Assembly (NCBI GenBank): GCA_009777535.1
Contig: WRLP01000005.1
Location: 62,001 to 126,000, forward strand
Origin: Treponema sp.
GTDB lineage: Bacteria > Spirochaetota > Spirochaetia > Treponematales > Breznakiellaceae
Length of the DNA: 64,000 bases
Reading direction: 5' to 3'
Part shown: one piece after another, positions 24,611 to 32,535 of the stretch
Layout: the number at the start of each line of letters is the position of its first letter
How positions within the stretch are numbered: position 1 is the first letter of the stretch
Made by a program: the position numbers and the translations under genes
The notes under the pieces: model-generated
Databases searched by the model: none
Told to the model about the DNA's origin: nothing
Seen by the model: only the letters and a program-made list of their open reading frames with translations

Positions 24611-25174
24611 ATGAATTTACCAAAGACAAAAAAGGAATTATATGATACTTATTATTTAAAAAATGAACTGGTAAAATTATGTAAAAATTATGGTTTACCA
24701 ACAACAGGTTTAAAAGAAAATTTATTAGAATATATTTGTGGTTTTATAGAGAAGAAAACTGTAAAAAAGATAATTGGAAAACAGAAAAAAGTAAATAGTA
24801 ATTTTGAACCTTCATTGAAAAAAATAATTGATATAAATTATTCAAATAATGAAATTCATAGAGCCTTTTTTAAAGAAACAATTGGGAAATATTTTAAATT
24901 TAATGTTCAATTTATGAATTGGATGGAAGAAAATAAAGGTAAGAATACATACAATGAAGCAATAAAAATATATAATAAAATTGCATTTGAAAAAAAATCT
25001 GGTAAAAAAAATATAATTAGAAAACAATTTGAATATAATCATTATACAAGAGATTTTTTTGAAGATAATCCAAATTTAAGTAAAAATGATTGTATAAAAT
25101 GTTGGAATTATAAAAAGAAGCAAATTGGAAAACATAAATATGAAAAAGAGGATATAAAAATTTTAGAAATGTAA
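24611..25174 (+). CDS. SAP-domain protein (SAP plus DUF6434), cassette 3
   Basis: Protein of 187 residues. Residues 1-45 form a SAP-like helix-extended-loop-helix (TKKELYDTYYLKNELVKLCK, then GLPTTGLKENLLEYI), a fold that binds DNA. The C-terminal part has two matching segments, KYFKFNVQFMNWMEENKGK and KQFEYNHYTRDFFEDNP, each followed by a helix, as in the DUF6434 proteins that accompany this SAP type. The function is unknown. The gene is strongly AT-rich, has no Shine-Dalgarno sequence and should be translated from a leaderless message. Confidence 0.75.
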   Translation: MNLPKTKKELYDTYYLKNELVKLCKNYGLPTTGLKENLLEYICGFIEKKTVKKIIGKQKKVNSNFEPSLKKIIDINYSNNEIHRAFFKETIGKYFKFNVQFMNWMEENKGKNTYNEAIKIYNKIAFEKKSGKKNIIRKQFEYNHYTRDFFEDNPNLSKNDCIKCWNYKKKQIGKHKYEKEDIKILEM

Positions 25175-25193
25175 AACAAGTAATATTTACTTT

Positions 25194-25388
25194 GCCTAAC
25201 AAACGGTAGATGTTACGCCGCTCATTCGGCCTTCAACCCGACAGGGTTGGAGGGGTTACGCATGGCTAAGTCAGTCGCCCTGCGAGCTCGCTCCCATGCC
25301 ATGCTCCACTCACATTTGGGGCAGGGGTCAATGTTACGCATTGTCCTATTACCTGCCCCAAACGTCGCTAACCTCGAACGTTATGTGC
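25194..25388 (+). repeat. attC-like cassette repeat R3 (most complete)
   Basis: Left core GCCTAAC (25194-25200, matches RYYYAAC), then the constant segment with the hairpin CAACCCGACAGGGTTG (25234-25249). The inner stem TTTGGGGCAGG (25315-25325) pairs perfectly with CCTGCCCCAAA (25352-25362); the loop contains TTACGC. L' is GTCGCTAACC and the right core GTTATGT (25380-25386). Length about 195 bp, GC-rich between AT-rich genes. Confidence 0.78.
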
Positions 25389-25429
25389 CATTTGGTTTAA
25401 AACGAAAGAGACATTATTAAAAATTGATG

Positions 25430-25456
25430 TTGACAAATGGTGAAAAATAATATAAT
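25430..25456 (+). promoter_or_regulatory. Promoter of cassette 4
   Basis: TTGACA (25430-25435) and TATAAT (25451-25456) with 15-base spacing, or TAATAA two bases later with 17. The ATG at 25466 follows nine bases after TATAAT, so any leader would be only a few bases. Confidence 0.6.
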
Positions 25457-25465
25457 AATGATTGT

Positions 25466-25975
25466 ATGAATGTATTAGAAAATAAAATCACATTAAAACC
25501 TCTCAAAAAAGAAGATGTAAACACTTTTATTAAATGGTTGAATAAAGAATATATTTACAAAAGACTTTGTCCAGGTGGAGAAGAAGAAAAACAAGCATGG
25601 TTGCATGAAGTAAATAATACTGATGGAAAATATAATCACTTCAAATATTTTATAGTAAATTATAATGGTATAAAAATTGGTTGCGGACTTTTTGTGGATA
25701 TTTATTATGAACAGGAATATTTAGAAAAAAATTATGGGATTATTGTTAATAAAAATTCTGTTTATGAAATAGGTTATTTTATTGGGGAAGAGGAATTTCT
25801 TAATAAAGGGATTGGTAAAATTATTGTAAAAAAATTAGAGGAAAAAATTGTAGAAATTGAAGGAAAGGAAATACTTGCAGATCCTGAACCAGTAAATATA
25901 CCATCAATAAAAGTATTGTTGAGTAACGGGTTTGTAAAAATAAAAGATTGTGATTATAGAAAAAAATTAAAATAA
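25466..25975 (+). CDS. GNAT-family N-acetyltransferase, cassette 4
   Basis: Protein of 169 residues of the GNAT fold. It begins ITLKPLKKEDVNTFIKWLN, has the core beta strand YEIGYFIGEEEFLNKGIGK with the acetyl-CoA pyrophosphate loop (N-K-G-I-G-K), and ends with IPSIKVLLSNGFVKI, typical of the family. It resembles aminoglycoside 6'-type and ribosomal-protein acetyltransferases, but the substrate cannot be told. It has no Shine-Dalgarno sequence. It shares its cassette with the PNPOx-like gene 31 bp downstream. Confidence 0.82.
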   Translation: MNVLENKITLKPLKKEDVNTFIKWLNKEYIYKRLCPGGEEEKQAWLHEVNNTDGKYNHFKYFIVNYNGIKIGCGLFVDIYYEQEYLEKNYGIIVNKNSVYEIGYFIGEEEFLNKGIGKIIVKKLEEKIVEIEGKEILADPEPVNIPSIKVLLSNGFVKIKDCDYRKKLK

Positions 25976-26006
25976 ATTTTATTCAACACTTTATTCGGAG
26001 GACGAA

Positions 26007-26423
26007 ATGACGGGAAAAGAAATGTTAGAAGGTCTAATATCAGAACAGACAGTAAGTTTTATTAGTTCAGTGGATGAAAACGGGTTTCCAAATACCAAGG
26101 CTATGTTGCCCCCTTGTAAACGGGATGGGATAAAAACGTTTTATTGGCATACCAATACTTCCTCAATAAGGACAAAACAATATCTAAAGAATCCTAAAGC
26201 ATGTATTTATTTTTGTAATGGACCTGCTTTTAAAGGAGTCATGTTACTTGGGGCAATGGAAGTTATTGATGATATGAAGGTAAAAAAGGAAATATGGAAA
26301 GATGGTTTTACCATGTATTATCCAGAGGGAATAAATGATCCTGATTTTATATTATTAAAATTTACGGCAAAAAGTGGTAGATACTATGGTGACCTTAATA
26401 CAGGTAATTTTGAAATAGACTAA
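26007..26423 (+). CDS. Pyridoxamine 5'-phosphate oxidase-like flavoprotein, cassette 4
   Basis: Protein of 138 residues of the split beta-barrel PNPOx-like family: SFISSVDENGFPNTKAMLPP, then FYWHTNTSSIRTKQYLKNPK, then ACIYFCNGPAFKGVMLLGAM. Members bind FMN or related cofactors and are usually small reductases or stress proteins. The substrate here is unknown. A CGGAGGA site (25995-26001) precedes the ATG. It is the second gene in its cassette and precedes a partial repeat end. Confidence 0.8.
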   Translation: MTGKEMLEGLISEQTVSFISSVDENGFPNTKAMLPPCKRDGIKTFYWHTNTSSIRTKQYLKNPKACIYFCNGPAFKGVMLLGAMEVIDDMKVKKEIWKDGFTMYYPEGINDPDFILLKFTAKSGRYYGDLNTGNFEID

Positions 26424-26440
26424 TAATGTAAAAAGCCCAA

Positions 26441-26475
26441 TGTCATCAACCTATAACGTTAAATGACATACGTCC
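26441..26475 (+). repeat. Partial cassette junction (right end only)
   Basis: GTCATCAACCTATAACGTTAAATGAC matches the right end of the complete repeats (GTCGCTAACCTCGAACGTTATG) but carries the variant core GTTAAAT (26458-26464), a perfect GTTRRRY. The left arm and inner stem are missing. ATGACAT and ATGTCAT around 26462-26486 can pair. The following cassette holds the fatty acid transporter. Confidence 0.6.
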
Positions 26476-26621
26476 AAAAAATGTCATAATAAAAGCATAA
26501 ATTTTAGAAGAAAAATATTTTATTAAAATTATTGTATGCAAGCTACATCCTTGGCACATGAAATAAAAATTAAAATACAATACATATGGGTGTATTAATA
26601 ATTGTACAATATAAAGATTCT

Positions 26622-26640
26622 GTGTCAGGCACTCTTTTTT
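26622..26640. terminator. Short palindrome with T-run
   Basis: GTGTCAGGCAC (26622-26632) is followed by TCTTTTTTTG. A near copy, GTGCCAGGCAC with T7, lies at 61393. It may end transcripts from cassette 4 or be a dispersed repeat; the stem is very short. Confidence 0.3.
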
Positions 26641-26732
26641 TGTCAAATTTATAAAAATACTTTATCCGTTATCTTGTAATAACATAAATTTAAGTGTATA
26701 ATAGCTAAACGATTCTTACATAGGAGGTGTAT

Positions 26733-28115
26733 ATGTTTAGAAAGTTTACAAATGCGTGCGTTGCCCTGGTTCAACGCTTCCTTCCGGATCCTTTCCTCTT
26801 TTGTATTATCTTAACGATAATATGTTTCCTCCTGGCCATGCCCCTTACGAGTCAGGGCCCGGTTACCATGGTAATGCATTGGGGAAATGGAATGTGGGTA
26901 CTCTTGGCATTCTCTATGCAAATGGCCCTGGTTTTGGTTCTGGGTTCGGCTATGGCGAACTCGCCGCCAATGAAAAAATTCCTTAAAACTCTGGCATCAA
27001 TTCCAAAAACAGCGGGCCAGGCCATTGTGCTGACCACCGTCGTTTCACTTGCCGCATGCTGGCTAAACTGGGGTTTTGGGCTCATAGTCGGCGCGCTTAT
27101 TGCCAAGGAAATCTCAAAGACTGGCCTTAAAGTGGATTATCCTCTGATAATTGCTTCCGCCTATACGGGCTTCCTTATCTGGCACGGCGGTTTTTCCGGC
27201 TCTATTCCTTTGGGTGTCGCTACAGCGCCCGCTGCGGGAGCAGCCATCCCAAGTACCGGCGGCGTGCTTACGGAAGCTGTTTCTACCAGTCAGACGATAT
27301 TCGCATGGTGGAACCTGTTAATCTGCGCCGGTTTATTTATCCTGTTGCCCATTGTTAATCGCGCCATGCATCCAAAGGGAGATGATATAAAACTCATCAA
27401 TCCGGCGCTGCTTACCGAAGACCCGGAAGAACAATTTAAATCGGAAACCCCTGCGGAAAAACTTGAAGCCAGCCGTATTCTTCAGTGGATTGCCATTGCT
27501 TTTGCAGTGATATATCTTTTCCGGCGAATGACTGCGGCAAATTTCTCCCTAGACCTCAATATTGTTAACCTGATCTTCCTTACCCTGGGACTTATTTTTT
27601 ACGGAAGACCCATACTTTACGTGCGGGCCATTGCAAAGGCCGCAAAAGAAGCGGGCCCTATTCTGCTTCAGTTCCCCTTCTACGCTGGTATTCAGGGCCT
27701 CATGGTCGGCGCGACAGCTGTAGCCGCGGGCGGTACGGGTTTAAGCCTTGCCGCTGTAATCAGCAATGCCTTTGTTGCAATATCCACGCGGGTAACTTTC
27801 CCGCTCTTTACCTTCCTTTCAGCCGGAATTGTAAATTTCTTTATCCCGTCAGGCGGGGGTCAGTGGGCGGTACAAGGTCCCATCATGATGCCCGCGGGCC
27901 AGGCCCTGGGAGTAGACCCGGCGCTTTCTGCCATGTCCATTGCTTGGGGAGACGCATGGACCAACATGATACAGCCTTTCTGGGCACTACCGGCCCTTGG
28001 AGTTGCCGGTCTTAGCGCGCGGAACATCATGGGTTACTGCGTCATGGCTATGCTTGTATCAGGCCTTCTGATTTGTGGGGGATTCATCCTCGCAGGTGTT
28101 GTAATTTACGGTTAA
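26733..28115 (+). CDS. atoE: Short-chain fatty acid transporter
   Basis: Integral membrane protein of 460 residues of the AtoE/short-chain fatty acid:H+ symporter family: MFRKFTNACVALVQRFLPDP at the start, FLIWHGGFSGSIPLGVATAP, and FFIPSGGGQWAVQGPIMMPA with GDAWTNMIQPFWALPALG near the end. It should move butyrate or acetoacetate-type acids across the inner membrane. The start is the ATG at 26733 with AGGAGGT just before it. The gene has higher GC than the other cassette genes and is large for a cassette, yet it lies between a GTTAAAT junction and a repeat whose left core is the exact complement. Confidence 0.9.
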   Translation: MFRKFTNACVALVQRFLPDPFLFCIILTIICFLLAMPLTSQGPVTMVMHWGNGMWVLLAFSMQMALVLVLGSAMANSPPMKKFLKTLASIPKTAGQAIVLTTVVSLAACWLNWGFGLIVGALIAKEISKTGLKVDYPLIIASAYTGFLIWHGGFSGSIPLGVATAPAAGAAIPSTGGVLTEAVSTSQTIFAWWNLLICAGLFILLPIVNRAMHPKGDDIKLINPALLTEDPEEQFKSETPAEKLEASRILQWIAIAFAVIYLFRRMTAANFSLDLNIVNLIFLTLGLIFYGRPILYVRAIAKAAKEAGPILLQFPFYAGIQGLMVGATAVAAGGTGLSLAAVISNAFVAISTRVTFPLFTFLSAGIVNFFIPSGGGQWAVQGPIMMPAGQALGVDPALSAMSIAWGDAWTNMIQPFWALPALGVAGLSARNIMGYCVMAMLVSGLLICGGFILAGVVIYG

Positions 28116-28182
28116 ATAAAAGAGGGTGTCCGAGAGTACACACATTAGTGACTGACACCAGATTTTCATGGTGCCGTATTAG

Positions 28183-28222
28183 TCAGCCCACGCTATATCT
28201 AGTGTGGGCTGATTCTTTTAAT
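28183..28222 (+). terminator. Terminator after the fatty acid transporter gene
   Basis: TCAGCCCAC (28183-28191) and GTGGGCTGA (28204-28212) form a perfect nine-base stem followed by TTCTTTTAATTT. Confidence 0.8.
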
Positions 28223-28281
28223 TTAGTGCTATAAAAAATGTAGACGTTAAAATTAAGAAAAAAATTATTGTATGGGCGCAC

Positions 28282-28390
28282 GTCATTTAACAGGACTGTT
28301 AACGCTACGCCGCATATTCGGCTTTCAACCCGACAGGGTTGGAGGGGTTCAGTCGGCTAAGTCATCCCACACTTTTCTTAGGCTAAGTGT
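28282..28390 (+). repeat. attC-like cassette repeat R4, left half
   Basis: Left end GTCATTTAAC (28282-28291; core ATTTAAC fits RYYYAAC), L'' GTTAACGC, constant segment with the hairpin CAACCCGACAGGGTTG (28326-28341), GTTCAGTCGGCTAAGTCAT, and then divergence. The inner stem and right end are missing. The left end is the exact reverse complement of the junction GTTAAATGAC at 26458, so both belong to the same cassette. Confidence 0.65.
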
Positions 28391-28402
28391 GCCTTCTTGG
28401 TG

Positions 28403-28819
28403 CTAATATTTTTTATAATTATCCATAATATCCTGAATAGTAATGTTATAAAGATACTCATTAATAATATTTTCCAACCCTTGCCAAAGCGGTAAGGTTT
28501 TACAAAATATATTGCGTTCGCAGCGATTTGGCTCATCTTCAAGGCATGAAACAGGACTTAAACTTCCTTCGGTAATTGTCAATATTTCCCCAACTATATA
28601 TTGGTTTGGCTCTTTTGCCAGCATATATCCGCCTTTATTTCCACGATTTGACCGTAATATATCAGGGTTACTCAATAAAGTAACAATTTGTTCTAAATAT
28701 TTCCTTGAAATACCTTGCCGCTGTGAAATATCCTTCAAGGATATAAACCCAAGTGATTTATGCTCTGCTAAATCAATAAGCATACGCAGTGCGTACCGCC
28801 CTTTTGTCGATATTTTCAC
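28403..28819 (-). CDS. Rrf2-family transcriptional regulator
   Basis: Protein of 138 residues: MKISTKGRYALRMLIDLAEH, the helix-turn-helix ISLKDISQRQGISRKYLEQI, and NKGGYMLAK of the wing. Three cysteines lie in CLEDEPNRCERNIFC (C-x7-C-x5-C), as in Rrf2 proteins that bind an Fe-S cluster (IscR, RsrR type), though CymR-like members sense sulfur status without one. It is divergent from the cysteine/methionine genes at 28965 and 30265 and is very probably their regulator. Confidence 0.88.
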   Translation of the reverse strand: MKISTKGRYALRMLIDLAEHKSLGFISLKDISQRQGISRKYLEQIVTLLSNPDILRSNRGNKGGYMLAKEPNQYIVGEILTITEGSLSPVSCLEDEPNRCERNIFCKTLPLWQGLENIINEYLYNITIQDIMDNYKKY

Positions 28820-28884
28820 AGTTTTCCTACCTAATTATATTATCATATATATACCATAGGCATACTATGTTTTCAAGCAGCCTA

Positions 28885-28913
28885 TTGACAAGTTCTACAA
28901 TTTTTGACAATAT
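28885..28913 (+). promoter_or_regulatory. Promoter of the sulfhydrylase-cysteine synthase operon
   Basis: TTGACA (28885-28890), 17 bases, CAATAT (28908-28913). AT-rich partly palindromic sequence at 28836-28866 (ATATATATACCATAGG and CATACTATG) between the divergent starts is the likely site for the Rrf2 protein. Confidence 0.5.
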
Positions 28914-28964
28914 CATACTTAACACATAGGAATAATGTGCATACTAAGAGAAAGGAGTATATCC

Positions 28965-30257
28965 ATGGGAAAAAAACACAAATTTGAAACGCTCCAGCTT
29001 CACGCTGGACAGGAAAAGCCAGATTCGGCTACAGATGCAAGGGCTGTGCCAATTTATGCCACAACTTCTTACGTATTTAAGGATTGTGCACAAGCTGCCG
29101 GAAGGTTTGCTTTGACGGAAACGGGGAACATCTATACCCGCCTGATGAACCCAACCTCAGATGTATTTGAACAGCGTATAGCGGCTCTTGAAGGCGGCGT
29201 GGCAGCTCTTGCGACATCTTCGGGAGCGGCGGCAATTACATACGCAGTACAAAATATCGCTACGGCAGGGCATAATATTGTATCTGATAAGCGTATCTAT
29301 GGCGGTACATACAACCTTTTCGCCAACACCTTGCCCGATTTTGGTATTTCTACCACATTTGTAGATGGCAGTGACCCGAAAAACTTTGAAAACGCAATTA
29401 ATGAAAACACGAAGGCGCTATTTGTGGAAACGTTGGGAAACCCCCACTCCACTATTGTTAATATTGAAGCTCTGGCAACTATTGCCCATGAACATGGCAT
29501 TCCCCTAATTGTGGACAATACATTTGCAACCCCATATCTATTTCGCCCCATTGAACATGGTGCAGATGTAGTTGTTCATTCAGCAACAAAGTTTATTGGA
29601 GGGCATGGAACTGCTATTGGCGGTGTGATAATTGACAGCGGCAAATTTGATTGGGCAAAAAATGACAAATTCCCCGGTCTTTCAAAACCAAACGCAAGTT
29701 ATCATGGCGTTGTGCTTACTGAAGCAGCGGGAAATCTTGCGTATATTATAAAAATCAGGGTAACACTTATGAGGGATACCGGTGCGACAATAAGCCCTTT
29801 TCATTCTTTTCTTTTTCTTCAAGGTCTGGAAACTTTGTCGCTTCGCGTAGAACGTCATGTAGAAAATGCCCTTAAAGTGATTAAATTTCTCTGCCAACAT
29901 CCACAGGTAGAATCGGTGAATCATCCGTCCCTGCCAAGCCATCAGGATCATGCTTTATATCAAAAGTATTTCCCGAATGGCGGAGGATCAATTTTCACTT
30001 TTGAGATTAAGCAAACCTCCGGTTTGAGTAATACCGAAAAGGCGAAAGATTTTATCGACAGGCTGGAGCTGTTTTCCCTGCTTGCCAATGTTGCAGATTC
30101 CAAATCGCTGGTTATTCATCCGGCTTCTACAACGCATTCCCAGCTTTCTATAGAAGAATTGCTGGATCAGGGGATTAAGCCGAATACTGTACGGCTTTCT
30201 ATAGGGACAGAACACATTGACGATATTATCGCCGATTTAGAACAGGCTTTGAGGTAA
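28965..30257 (+). CDS. metY: O-acetylhomoserine sulfhydrylase
   Basis: PLP-dependent enzyme of the Cys/Met metabolism family, 430 residues from the ATG at 28965 (GAAAGGAG lies before it; the frame is open ten codons further). Motifs: [32 protein letters not shown], the PLP-lysine segment [20 protein letters not shown], and [18 protein letters not shown] at the end. It joins sulfide with O-acetylhomoserine to give homocysteine. It forms an operon with cysK and is controlled by the divergent Rrf2 gene. Confidence 0.95.
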   Translation: MGKKHKFETLQLHAGQEKPDSATDARAVPIYATTSYVFKDCAQAAGRFALTETGNIYTRLMNPTSDVFEQRIAALEGGVAALATSSGAAAITYAVQNIATAGHNIVSDKRIYGGTYNLFANTLPDFGISTTFVDGSDPKNFENAINENTKALFVETLGNPHSTIVNIEALATIAHEHGIPLIVDNTFATPYLFRPIEHGADVVVHSATKFIGGHGTAIGGVIIDSGKFDWAKNDKFPGLSKPNASYHGVVLTEAAGNLAYIIKIRVTLMRDTGATISPFHSFLFLQGLETLSLRVERHVENALKVIKFLCQHPQVESVNHPSLPSHQDHALYQKYFPNGGGSIFTFEIKQTSGLSNTEKAKDFIDRLELFSLLANVADSKSLVIHPASTTHSQLSIEELLDQGIKPNTVRLSIGTEHIDDIIADLEQALR

Positions 30258-30264
30258 TAGTTTT

Positions 30265-31203
30265 ATGGAAAAAATCGCAAGCACTTTATCAGAACTCATT
30301 GGGAAAACGCCATTATTGCGTTTAAATGGGTACGAAAAGAATTTTGGTCTTGAAGCTGAAATATTTGGCAAACTGGAATATTTTAACCCTACCGGAAGTG
30401 TAAAAGATCGTATCGCATTGGCAATGATCAATGAAGCAGAAAAAAACGGTACATTAAAAAATGGTTCGGTTATTATTGAGCCAACCAGTGGAAATACGGG
30501 CATTGGCCTTGCTTCTATAGCTGCAGCACGAGGGTATCGCATAATACTTACTATGCCTGAAACAATGAGCATAGAACGCCGTAAATTGTTAGCCGCTTAT
30601 GGTGCGGAACTTGTACTAACAGAAGGAACAAAAGGGATGAAAGGTGCAATTGCCAAAGCAGAAGAATTAATTGCAGAAATTCCTAATTCATTAATTCTCA
30701 AACAGTTTAATAATCCAGCCAATCCACAAATCCACTATGAAACTACCGGACCTGAAATTTGGAATGACACAGACGGTAAAATTGATATTTTTGTTTCAGG
30801 TGTTGGAACTGGCGGAACAATTACAGGCGCAGGAGATTTTCTTAAATCAAAAAATCCCTTGATAAAGATTGTTGCAGTTGAACCATTTGATTCTCCAATG
30901 CTTTCTGAGGGAAAAGCGGGGGCACACAAAATCCAAGGTATTGGCGCAGGTTTTGTACCGAAGATATTAAACACAAGTATTTACGATGAAATAATCACTG
31001 TAAAAAATGATGATGCATTTGAAACAGTGCGCAATCTTGCTCGTACTGATGGACTGCTTGTTGGTATATCATCAGGTGCGGCATTATGGGCTGCAGCACA
31101 AATTGCCAATCGAACAGAAAACAAAGGGAAAAGAATTGTGGTTATTCTTCCCGATACAGGCGAAAGGTATTTGTCTACGCCATTGTTTGAGGCAAATATT
31201 TGA
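30265..31203 (+). CDS. cysK: Cysteine synthase (O-acetylserine sulfhydrylase)
   Basis: Protein of 312 residues. The PLP lysine lies in [15 protein letters not shown], the substrate loop in [19 protein letters not shown], the phosphate-binding loop in [12 protein letters not shown], and the C-terminal serine loop in [15 protein letters not shown]. It makes cysteine from O-acetylserine and sulfide. It follows metY by seven bases. A complete cassette repeat begins 53 bp after its stop, so the operon sits at the right edge of a cassette-like unit. Confidence 0.96.
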   Translation: MEKIASTLSELIGKTPLLRLNGYEKNFGLEAEIFGKLEYFNPTGSVKDRIALAMINEAEKNGTLKNGSVIIEPTSGNTGIGLASIAAARGYRIILTMPETMSIERRKLLAAYGAELVLTEGTKGMKGAIAKAEELIAEIPNSLILKQFNNPANPQIHYETTGPEIWNDTDGKIDIFVSGVGTGGTITGAGDFLKSKNPLIKIVAVEPFDSPMLSEGKAGAHKIQGIGAGFVPKILNTSIYDEIITVKNDDAFETVRNLARTDGLLVGISSGAALWAAAQIANRTENKGKRIVVILPDTGERYLSTPLFEANI

Positions 31204-31255
31204 AACAAATATTTATAAAATATAAAGTAAAAATAATAATAAAAGGCGCAACCTT

Positions 31256-31460
31256 CACATAACAAACGATTAACGCGCCTGTCCTATGGACAGGACGCCG
31301 CCTGTTCGGCCTTCAACCCGGCAGGGTTGGAGGGGTTCAGTTGGCTAGGTCATGGCTAAAGCCACTCCCACGCCTCCTTCACCCACATTCCAGCCCACCG
31401 CAAACCCACGGTTTGCTTTATAAGGTGGGCTGGAACGTCGTCATTCTGGAACGTTAGGCG
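31256..31460 (+). repeat. attC-like cassette repeat R5
   Basis: Left end CACATAACAAACG (31256), L'' ATTAACGC, an added small hairpin CCTGTCC/GGACAGG, and the constant segment with CAACCCGGCAGGGTTG (31314-31329). The perfect 12-bp inner stem TTCCAGCCCACC (31388-31399) with GGTGGGCTGGAA (31424-31435) is continued by GCAAACC/GGTTTGC (31400-31406, 31410-31416). L' is CGTCGTCATTC and the right core GTTAGGC (31453-31459) is a perfect GTTRRRY. Confidence 0.78.
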
Positions 31461-31624
31461 TAATTAGACATATTTTGACTGATACATCGTTAATATATTT
31501 AAGCTAAAATTAAGGCACTCAAAGAGTTAGGGAGGAGCCTGTTATATGGTTTAAAGAGGTCAATATCATGTATTTGAAGAAGAAATGTTATAAAATTCAA
31601 TTGATAAAAAGATTGGCTGCAGAC
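31461..31624. other. Spacer of cassette 7 with remnants
   Basis: Between repeat R5 and the next promoter lie a weak TTGACT promoter (about 31476), a GGGAGGAGC ribosome-binding-like site at about 31530 followed by ATGGTTTAA, and a 23-codon frame starting ATGTATTTGAAG at about 31569. None looks like an intact gene. The spacer probably contains a decayed first gene of the cassette. Confidence 0.35.
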
Positions 31625-31654
31625 TTGACACAATATTAAATATAAATGTATAAT
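31625..31654 (+). promoter_or_regulatory. Promoter of cassette 7, leaderless
   Basis: Consensus TTGACA (31625-31630), 18 bases, consensus TATAAT (31649-31654). The ATG at 31660 follows after five bases. Confidence 0.75.
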
Positions 31655-31659
31655 ACACT

Positions 31660-32238
31660 ATGAAAAAGTATCAACAAATTATTGTTATTTCTATTACTGT
31701 TCTTTTTTTGATAATTTTTATTATTCCTGGATTTTGGGGAGCATCTTTTGCACCATGGGTAGATACAAAATATGAAAGTATTGAATTAAGTGATATTCCA
31801 GTTTATTCACAAATTTGGCTTAGTAATTATGAAAAACTAAATGATGTATATAAAAAATATTATTTTAATGATTCCCTGATATTAGTACATTGTTCTAAAC
31901 CATACAAAAAACAATATAAAATATATGTAAGTGCATATTCAAGAAATGAAGAAAAAGCAGAATATTTTATTAATGAATATAATATAATGGCGGGAAATTT
32001 TATGAGCTATGATAAAATGATTTATGAAAAGCCAATCATTATACCTGAAAATTTAAGTCATAGTAATAGTGCACCATTTAAAGCAGATTTTGATATAGGT
32101 AATTATTCCTTAAAGGATAAAACAATAATAGTTTTAATAAATATAACAATTAAAAGGATTGATAATATTGAAACAAAAGTTTTGAAATATAGTTTTCAAA
32201 GAAAGTCTACATTTGGATTATATAGAGGTGGAGTTTAA
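31660..32238 (+). CDS. Membrane-anchored hypothetical protein, cassette 7
   Basis: Protein of 192 residues with one N-terminal membrane segment (IIVISITVLFLIIFIIPGFW) and an outward domain of mixed strands. No family recognised. The coding sequence is very AT-rich, without Shine-Dalgarno sequence, directly behind a consensus promoter. The stop lies 33 bp before repeat R6. Confidence 0.6.
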   Translation: MKKYQQIIVISITVLFLIIFIIPGFWGASFAPWVDTKYESIELSDIPVYSQIWLSNYEKLNDVYKKYYFNDSLILVHCSKPYKKQYKIYVSAYSRNEEKAEYFINEYNIMAGNFMSYDKMIYEKPIIIPENLSHSNSAPFKADFDIGNYSLKDKTIIVLINITIKRIDNIETKVLKYSFQRKSTFGLYRGGV

Positions 32239-32270
32239 ATATTGAAGGTTAAAAATATAGGTCCAACTGC

Positions 32271-32461
32271 GCTTAACAGGTCTGTTTACGCTTAGCCGCC
32301 TAACGGCGGCTTGGACTCCGAAAAACCGCTGTCGTGCTTCGCCCTTTGTGCGGTTTTGTCTCTGCCACAGTTTGGGCATGGGGTTGCGTATCTTCGATAC
32401 GATGCTTCGCATTGCCCTTTTGCCTGCCCAAACCGTCGCATACAACCGGAGCGTTATGTGC
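32271..32461 (+). repeat. attC-like cassette repeat R6
   Basis: Left core GCTTAAC (32271-32277, fits RYYYAAC), L'' GTTTACGC, hairpin GCCGCCTAACGGCGGC as in R2, then unique sequence. Inner stem GTTTGGGCA (32370-32378) pairs with TGCCCAAAC (32425-32433), with a GTATC/GATAC hairpin in the loop. L' is GTCGCATACAACC and the right core GTTATGT (32453-32459). Confidence 0.75.
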
Positions 32462-32488
32462 CAATATTCAATTCATTAAAAATATGTA

Positions 32489-32517
32489 TTGACATTAAAG
32501 CATTAATGTGAAAAAAT
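32489..32517 (+). promoter_or_regulatory. Promoter of cassette 8
   Basis: TTGACA (32489-32494) with AAAAAT (32512-32517) at 17 bases. The -10 box is weak. A ribosome-binding site AGGGGGA (32522-32528) precedes the ATG at 32536, so this cassette is not leaderless. Confidence 0.5.
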
Positions 32518-32535
32518 AGTTAGGGGGAGATATTT

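Noticed and set aside
28820-28964. A SAM or other sulfur riboswitch before metY
   Set aside because: The leader is short (about 45 bases from the promoter) and AT-rich with no multi-helix fold; the Rrf2 regulator explains control.
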